Of a stretch of DNA of 64,000 bases, positions 58,345 to 64,000 are shown in pieces (the first letter of the stretch is position 1; every line of letters begins with the position of its first letter). The DNA comes from Cryptomeria japonica. Taxonomy: Eukaryota > Streptophyta > Pinopsida > Cupressales > Cupressaceae. The translations under genes and the position numbers were made by a program. The notes beneath the pieces were generated by a model. It was not told the DNA's origin, did not search any database, and saw nothing but the letters and a program-made list of their open reading frames with translations. The stretch covers positions 337,868,802-337,932,801 of the forward strand of contig NC_081413.1 of assembly GCF_030272615.1 (NCBI RefSeq), in the 5' to 3' direction.

Positions 58345-58800
58345 CCATTTTATCTCACTTTGGTGGTAAACAATAAGAAAGTGAAGAATTGTATGATCGA
58401 CTCAGGAGCAGCCATAAATGTTATGCCTGTTGGAGTGATGAAAGAGCTTGGATTGGAAGTTGATACTACCTTTGGGAAGTATTATGCCATGGACAACAGG
58501 TCGGTTCCAGTGGTTGGTATCATGAAGGATGTAGAATTCAAATTAGCAGCTTGTCCAGAAGCATCATACAAAATAGATATTACAGTGGTGGATGTCCCTC
58601 CAAACTATGGGATGTTGTTGTCTAGGCAATGGTCGAACATGATTGGTGGGTATGTGCAGTTAGATTTATCATATGCTACGATTCCAATCAATGGACATGA
58701 GGTAAAAATTGATAGGGAACCTCGGTCCACATATATCATAGAAGACGTGGAAGAATCAACAAATCAAATATGCTTTTTGCAAACTGATATGGACAATTTC
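58345..58800 (+). CDS. Tat2 aspartic protease
   Basis: Follows gag in the same frame. VNNKKVKNCMIDSGAAINVM has the Asp-Ser-Gly active site near 58399; GMLLSRQWSNMIGGYVQLDL is the second-half signature. Open through to the aRNH with no stop. Would process the polyprotein. Confidence 0.9.
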
Positions 58801-59337
58801 CAAGTGCAGTTGACAAAACCTAAGGTTGATGAATGGATCCCCATTGAATCATGTATAGCTGGAAAGGATGATCAAGTGTGGAAAATGTTTTTTGATGGAT
58901 CTTGTAGCAAGGAAGGGAGTGGGGCTGGAATCCTATTTATTTCACCCACAGGGGAAACCTACAAATATTCTTTCAAGTTGTTATTTGAGTGCACAAATAA
59001 CATTGCAGAGTATGAAGCCTTGCTCACTGGTCTTAATATAGCAGTTAAACATGGAATTAGATTACTCAGCATGTTTGGTGACTTAGAGTTAATAGTCTCA
59101 CAGGTAAAGGAGAAGTATTCTTCAAAGCACTTAAGATTGAAACAATATAGAAATGTTGTCTGGGATACTATAGAACTTTTTGATGCTTTTCAAATAAACT
59201 GGATAGACAGATCAAAGAACATTATGGCAGACTTTTTGGCCAGTATTGCATTGAAGGATAATGATATAACACTAACTGGGATATCTGAAGTAGAGATGAA
59301 AGTAAGACCATCTGTTCCTAACAACTTATATAATTAG
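58801..59337 (+). CDS. Tat2 additional RNase H (aRNH), upstream of RT
   Basis: In one uninterrupted frame with the protease: WKMFFDGSCSKEGSGAGILF (first Asp), CTNNIAEYEALLTGLNIAVK (Glu), MFGDLELIVSQVKEKYSSKH (Asp), WIDRSKNIMADFLASIALKD (last Asp). All four catalytic acids are present. It matches the Tat1 aRNH closely in motif but lies before RT, whereas the Tat1 copy lies after the first RNase H. The frame ends at a TAG, then continues QVFQDDADLLKF. Confidence 0.9.
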   Translation, partial: QVQLTKPKVDEWIPIESCIAGKDDQVWKMFFDGSCSKEGSGAGILFISPTGETYKYSFKLLFECTNNIAEYEALLTGLNIAVKHGIRLLSMFGDLELIVSQVKEKYSSKHLRLKQYRNVVWDTIELFDAFQINWIDRSKNIMADFLASIALKDNDITLTGISEVEMKVRPSVPNNLYN

Positions 59338-59340
59338 CAA

Positions 59341-59751
59341 GTGTTTCAAGATGATGCAGACCTGTTGAAATTCTTACAGTGTGTTGATCACTATCAGATT
59401 CAGGCTATAAATTTCAATGACTTTGTGGAAAAGACTGAAGGTAAAGAAACTTTATTTGGACATGAAATCATACAATTGAAGTCAAACAAATTACCAAGAG
59501 GCCTAGTAGCATTAGAAAGGGCTTTCAATACTCAGGATGTGATTGAAACTAAAGGATCAACTGTTAAAGAAAGTGATGTGGAACAAGTCAATTTAGAAAA
59601 TGAAGAAACTCCCAGAAATGTTTTTATTGGGAAAAGGTTAACTTCTGCCATGAGACAACAACTGACAACATTGCTAAAGAGGTATAAACATGTGTTCGCA
59701 TGGTCTTATGAAGATCTCAAAGCTTATAGAGAAGATCTTTTTCAGCATTAG
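59341..59751 (+). CDS. Tat2 linker between aRNH and RT
   Basis: A 136-codon open segment of the pol frame: QDDADLLKFLQCVDHYQIQA, then NVFIGKRLTSAMRQQLTTLL and KRYKHVFAWSYEDLKAYRED. The last part is the typical Ty3 segment just before RT (FAWSYEDL). It ends at a TAG, after which IPLKPEAKPFRQKQRPINP leads into RT. Confidence 0.8.
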   Translation: MFQDDADLLKFLQCVDHYQIQAINFNDFVEKTEGKETLFGHEIIQLKSNKLPRGLVALERAFNTQDVIETKGSTVKESDVEQVNLENEETPRNVFIGKRLTSAMRQQLTTLLKRYKHVFAWSYEDLKAYREDLFQH

Positions 59752-60480
59752 ATACCACTTAAGCCAGAAGCTAAACCATTCAGACAAAAGCAGAGACCTA
59801 TTAATCCAACACTATTACCAAAAATGAGGGAAGAGATCATAAAAATGAAAGATGCAGGAATTATTGAACCCTGTAGATATTCCACATGGGTCTCTAACTT
59901 GGTGCCAATCAGAAAGAAGAATGGGGATATTAGATTGTGTTTGGATTTTAGAAACTTAAACATATCATCTCTAAAAGACAATTATCCATTGCCAAATATG
60001 GATAACATGTTGCAGAAGGTGACAGGGTGTGAGTTATTGTCTATGATGGATGGGTTTTCAGGTTACAATCAGGTGAAAGTTAAAGAAACTGAAAAATATA
60101 AGACAACTTTTACAACTCCCTGGGGCACTTATGTCTATGCACGAATGCCATTCGGATTGACTAATGCTGGTGCTACATTTCAAAGGGCAATGGATGTGGC
60201 TTTTGCAGAATTGATTGATATAATCATGGTAGTATACCAAGATGACTTAACTGCATATTCAAAGAAAGCCAAGGATCATTGTGAGCACCTTGAAAAGGTA
60301 TTCAAGAAAGCCTTAGAGTATGGGATTTCCTTGAATCCTAAAAAATGCCACTTTGGTGTAGAAGAAGGAAAGTTACTTGGACACATAGTATCCAAGGAAG
60401 GGGTAAGAATTGACCCTAAAGGGTGGCAGCTATCAATGAGATTCCTATTCCCCGAACCATCAAGACCATCCAATCATTCT
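59752..60480 (+). pseudogene. Tat2 reverse transcriptase
   Basis: Motifs: AKPFRQKQRPINPTLLPKM, GIIEPCRYSTWVSNLVPIRK, IRLCLDFRNLNI, DGFSGYNQVKV, FTTPWGTYVYARMPFGLTNA, the catalytic YQDD in VVYQDDLTAYSKKAKD near 60234-60246, and LNPKKCHFGVEEGKLLGHIV. A one-base loss near 60418 (DPK then VAAI) shifts the frame. The thumb continues as INEIPIPRTIKTIQSFLGQI. Confidence 0.93.
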
Positions 60481-61080
60481 TGGGACAAATAAATTTTGTA
60501 AGAAGGTTTATTTTAAATTTTGCAGACATAATAAAACCTATAATAAGAATGTTAAAGAAAGGAGCCCAAATAGATTGGACTGAGGAAGCAATCGACTCCT
60601 TTATAGCAATCAAGAGAGCAATTTCAGAAGCACCAGTACTGATCTCTCTGGATTTTAGCAAGCCTTTTATAATATTCTCATTCGCCTCATGTCACACAAT
60701 AGCAGTAGTGTTGCTACAGAAGAATCAAGAAGGGTATGAGCAGCCAATTGCATATTTTAGTAAGTCTTTGAGCCCTTCAGAAATAAAATATGAGTTGAAT
60801 GAAAAGCAAGCTTATGCCTTGGTCAAATCAGTAAAATAGTTTAGACCATACTTAGTAGGGGCTGAAGTTATAGCATATGTTCCCAATGCAGCAGTGAAAG
60901 ATATCTTCAGACAAACTGAGGTCACGGGAAAAAGATGTAAATGGATCAACCAAATACAAGAGTTCAACATTGAACTCAAAATCTCACAAGTTATCAAAGG
61001 TCAAGGATTGGCCAAACTCATGACAGGAATTGAGATTGAGGAGTCTTGTGTAAATCAAGTAGGGATGGAAGAAGCTAATT
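60481..61080 (+). pseudogene. Tat2 Ty3-type RNase H
   Basis: Continues in the shifted frame: IDWTEEAIDSFIAIKRAISE, LDFSKPFIIFSFASCHTIAV, QPIAYFSKSLSPSEIKYELN, EKQAYALVKSVK. After a TAG at about 60838 it goes on with FRPYLVGAEVIAYVPN and INQIQEFNIELKISQVIKGQ. Sites for the usual tether and catalytic region are recognisable. It lies between RT and integrase. Confidence 0.85.
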
Positions 61081-62321
61081 TTAGCATTGAGAATACAGCA
61101 TGGTACACTGATATCATGTATTACCTTAAGCACTTGAAATGTCTGGATGGTATGACTGATAATCAGAGAAGAACTCTAAAGCTGAAATCTGCAAAATATG
61201 TGATTGTCAATGGGGACTTGTATTGGAAAAACAGAGATGGGATATTATTATTATGTTTAGATGACTACCAAGCAAAGAAAGTTCTTCAAGAAATGCATGA
61301 TGGGGTTTGTGGTGGTCATTTTTCGGCTAAGACTACTACACACAAGATATTGAGAGCTGGATACTTTTGGCCATGTGTTTTCAATGACTCTTACAAACAT
61401 GTCAGAAAGTGTGAAGCTTGTCAAAAATTTTCAGGCAAAATGAAATATCAAGGGTCACTCCCATTAAGACCAATGCTAGCTGAAGAACCATTTCAACAAT
61501 GGGGAATAGATTTCATAGGAGAGATATCAGAAAGATCCAGTGGAGGACACAGGTGGATATTGGTCGCTACTGACTATTTTACCAAGTGGGTAGAGGCAAT
61601 ACCCACTAGACAGGCTACTAGTAAAGTAGTAATAAAATTCATAATAGAGAACATTATCACTAGATTCGGTGTTCCTGCAAGGATCATCTCAGACAATGGT
61701 ATGTCCTGTAGGTCTGAGGAATTCAACACTTTTTGTGAAGAATATGGCATCAAAATATCTCATTCTTCTCCTTACCACCCTCAAGGGAATGGGCAAGCCG
61801 AATCAAGCAACAAGAACATCCTAAAGATCATTAAAAAGATGCTAGGACACAACAAGAAGGCATGGGATTCAAAGTTGAGTTTTGCATTATGGTCAGATAG
61901 AATAACAGTGAAGAAATCTACGGGAAAATCTCCATTTGAGTTGGTTTATGGCAAAAGAGCCAGATTGCCTTTGGACAATCTCCTGCCTGTACATAGATTC
62001 ATGACACAAGAAGGGATAGATGTTGAAGACCCCTCACAAGAGAGAATGATGCAGTTAGTAGAGCTTGATGAAGTCAAAACAGAGGCTTAGAAGCAGAATA
62101 TCAAAATCCAAAACCAGATGAAGAGATTGTATGACAAAAGGACAGCCGATAGGAAATTTTATGTGGGTGATTGGGTCTTAATGTGGAATGCAAGAAGTCA
62201 AGATAAAGGCAAGCATGGAAAATTTGAGGCCTTGTGGATCGGACCATATGTGATTATGGATAAAAAGGGGAAGATTCCTATTTTCTCCAGAGTACAACAG
62301 GGGAAGTCCAAGAATTGCTAG
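61081..62321 (+). pseudogene. Tat2 integrase
   Basis: A nearly intact frame. HHCC domain: MHDGVCGGHFSAKTTTHKIL, RAGYFWPCVFNDSYKHVRKC with EACQKF. Core: QQWGIDFIGEISERSSGGHR (Asp), TDYFTKWVEAIPTRQ, RFGVPARIISDNGMSCRSEE (Asp), YHPQGNGQAESSNKNILKII (Glu). C-terminal part: KSTGKSPFELVYGKRARLPL and, after a TAG at about 62088, YVGDWVLMWNARSQDKGKHG followed by KFEALWIGPYVI. It ends about 175 bp before the right LTR. Confidence 0.93.
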
Positions 62322-62497
62322 TACATGGACAATTTTTGAAAAACTTCTTCTCTTGATGTATTCTGTTATATGTACAATAGATTAGGATTCACTTCCATTG
62401 CAAATACCATGGCTTGTCAGAATTGTATCCTCGCTAACCAGAGATTCTGAATTCTTGAAGACATACACAATATGCCTCCATCCTCAGTCAGAACCAC
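62322..62497 (+). other. Tat2 3' spacer, no clear polypurine tract
   Basis: Short noncoding stretch between integrase and the right LTR. The bases directly before the LTR (CCTCAGTCAGAACCAC) are not purine-rich. Confidence 0.6.
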
Positions 62498-64000
62498 TGT
62501 TGAACAATATATTTGAAAATCAAGAAGTCTTCCCAAAGGTGTGAGTGCTAAAGGGTCATCGGTAAAAAATATCATATCGAGCATCTCAGAAAGAGTTTCA
62601 CCGAAAGGATAGTTTCATCGAAATAAAGCATAAAGTATAAAAGAATAAAGATGTCTTCGGTAGAATATCTCTTTCGGTAAATAAAAGAAGCTGCTCATCG
62701 ATATTCTAGTTTCATCGAAAAGTGAAAAGCAAAAAGAAAAAGGTGAAGTCAAGGAAATACAACTACCGAAGAGACTTAAAAAACATTCATCGAAAAGCAA
62801 ATCTCATCGATAACATTATATCGAATAAAAACAGAGGGGTTTCATCGATAAAAAGGACATTGAAGAAAAAAGGCTTTCGGAGGGCTTGCATGAACTTTCA
62901 CCGAAGAACAGAACTCATCGAAATATGATTTCGATGAAACTCACGGATGACTCATCGAAAGAAATTTCATCGAAGAAAGAATGATTTCGAAGAGACTAGA
63001 AGATGGTTTTTCGACAAGGGCTATTCATTGATAAGGTGATATCGAGGGAAATGAACTTTCGATGAAAGATCAAAGTATTCAACTGAAGACAAGGGTTTCA
63101 TCGAAAACTTGATTCATGATCATTTCGGTTGAACAGTACTTCCCGTGAAGGAATTAAAAGCTCAAGTGCAGGATGTCACATCTACAGTTAAGTTTAAACA
63201 TTTGAATAAACATTATGAACGCAGAGACATTAACTATTGCACAAGTTGCCCATACAATTACAGCTAAATTGATTGAATTTTTATAAGAACCAGATTGTTG
63301 CCAAAAGACAGAAAGTTGCAAGCAGTTTGCTGAAATCCGTAAACGACGATCAGAAGAGCTCAACAATTCCCCAAGTAAGTGTGATTTCTTGCATTAATTG
63401 AAATTATGGAACCTTCTTCTTCTTCTAAAAGAGTAGAAAAGGAAAAGAATTGAATCCTGAAGAGAAGCCCAAATGACAGAAAAAGGAGGGTAGAGCTTTA
63501 ACTCAAGATTTGCTAGACCAGTGCCCGACATCCAGTGTGAGGTCCAAAAAGATCAAGAGTGAAGAAGAAGGGTTGGAAGATAGATTTGAACATCTAGGAG
63601 ACATATGGACTAAAATTAGAGGACATGAGTTGTTCCTATTTGGTTACAAGAGAAGGGATGCTCCTGAGCCCATAAGTAACCTGTGGAAGAAAAACTTAGG
63701 GAAATTGGTAGTTCCGAATGTGTTTGTGGATGTTGAATTAATGAAAGCTCTGGTAGATTGCTATGATCCAAAAACCAAAACCATATATAACTACCGAGGG
63801 AATCCCATGGTGGTGGTTAACAAACAGACTGTTGATATGGTATTTGATCTAGACTGGGAAGTAGAAGAGAAAATTGATATACAGAAACTATCGCGAGAAT
63901 TCTTTAACTTGGAGGACATCTACAGGACATGGAGATTACCCATTCACCAGCCAAAAGTAGGAGGGTCCTATGTTCCATTAAGTAAAGATGACAAGGTTCC
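62498..64000 (+). repeat. Right LTR of Tat2, truncated by the window end
   Basis: Starts TGTTGAACAATATATTTG and follows the left LTR base for base to the window end. Most differences are C/T or G/A transitions. Includes the TCATCGA array and the start of the LTR ORF. Confidence 0.9.
63406..64000 (+). CDS. LTR ORF, right copy, N-terminal part
   Basis: Same ORF as at 51766, starting at ATG 63406-63408 (MEPSSSSKRVEKEKN), with the same early frameshift and TGA. Beyond that it is open to the window end: at 63882-63884 it has CAG where the left copy has TAG, giving EEKIDIQKLSREFFNLEDIY. Substitutions between the copies include conservative ones. Whether the rest is intact cannot be seen. Confidence 0.75.

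Larger units (their letters stand above)
50858..64000 (+). mobile_element. Tat-like Ty3 element (Tat2) with 5 kb ORF-bearing LTRs
   Basis: Left LTR 50858-55875, interior 55876-62497, right LTR from 62498 to beyond the window. The interior encodes gag, protease, aRNH, RT, RNase H and integrase in one frame with a single frameshift. The visible 1503 bp of the right LTR aligns with the left LTR at a constant 11,640 bp offset without indels and with about 40 substitutions (about 97% identity), so it is comparatively young. No polypurine tract is evident before the right LTR. Confidence 0.9.

Noticed and set aside
1-64000. CRISPR arrays, bacterial operons, organelle genes or host exons
   Set aside because: No regularly spaced identical repeats with unique spacers, no bacterial gene organisation and no non-transposon protein motif was found on either strand.

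Overview
The window is intergenic DNA from a large, transposon-rich plant genome, most likely a gymnosperm. The plant assignment rests on plant-only element types: Tat/Ogre-lineage Ty3 elements with a second RNase H, a plant L1 with DUF4283/zinc-knuckle ORF1 and a C-terminal RNase H, UBN2-type copia gag, and a TRIM. The gymnosperm guess is an impression from element size, long LTRs and accessory proteins, not a proof. I see no host gene, tRNA, rRNA or CRISPR array. Almost every coding block is a retrotransposon remnant with in-frame stops and frameshifts.

Layout. (1) 1-2728: minus-strand chromovirus-like Ty3 element, cut by the window edge, with an initiator-Met primer site and LTR-like AT-rich DNA to its right (2729-6720). 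(2) 6731-about 34440: a plus-strand Tat-lineage element, called Tat1: gag C-terminus, protease, G-patch-like segment, RT, RNase H, second RNase H (aRNH), integrase, an antisense plant-mobile-domain ORF, a repeat-rich 3' spacer, polypurine tract and 3' LTR. Two elements have jumped into it: an 8.2 kb L1-type LINE (11999-20218, minus strand, 13 bp target duplication) within the pol frame, and a pol-less LTR element (26436-33058, 5 bp target duplication) in the 3' spacer. (3) 34441-40081: LTR debris, a 344 bp TRIM with perfect 5 bp target duplication, and a broken minus-strand copia element with a solo LTR in its protease region. (4) 40082-41830: a chromovirus pol end (RNase H, integrase, chromodomain). 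(5) 42700-45256: 3' part of a second accessory-protein element with its LTR. (6) 45257-50857: noncoding, LTR-like DNA with microsatellites and GC-rich hairpins. (7) 50858-64000: a young plus-strand Tat-like element, called Tat2, with a 5 kb LTR and a tRNA-Arg-type primer site. The right LTR is cut by the window end; over the 1.5 kb visible it is about 97% identical to the left LTR with no indels.

The most unusual content is accessory coding capacity. Tat2 carries an open frame of about 1,000 codons inside its LTR. The LINE carries a third ORF downstream of ORF2. The pol-less LTR element carries a roughly 760-codon ORF beside a five-zinc-knuckle gag. Tat1 has an antisense plant-mobile-domain gene. 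Several of these proteins share a layout: globular N-terminal part, charged disordered middle, coiled-coil C-terminus. Unrelated retrotransposon classes therefore appear to have recruited, or exchanged, similar accessory proteins. The two Tat elements also differ in pol order: RT-RNH-aRNH-INT in Tat1, aRNH-RT-RNH-INT in Tat2.
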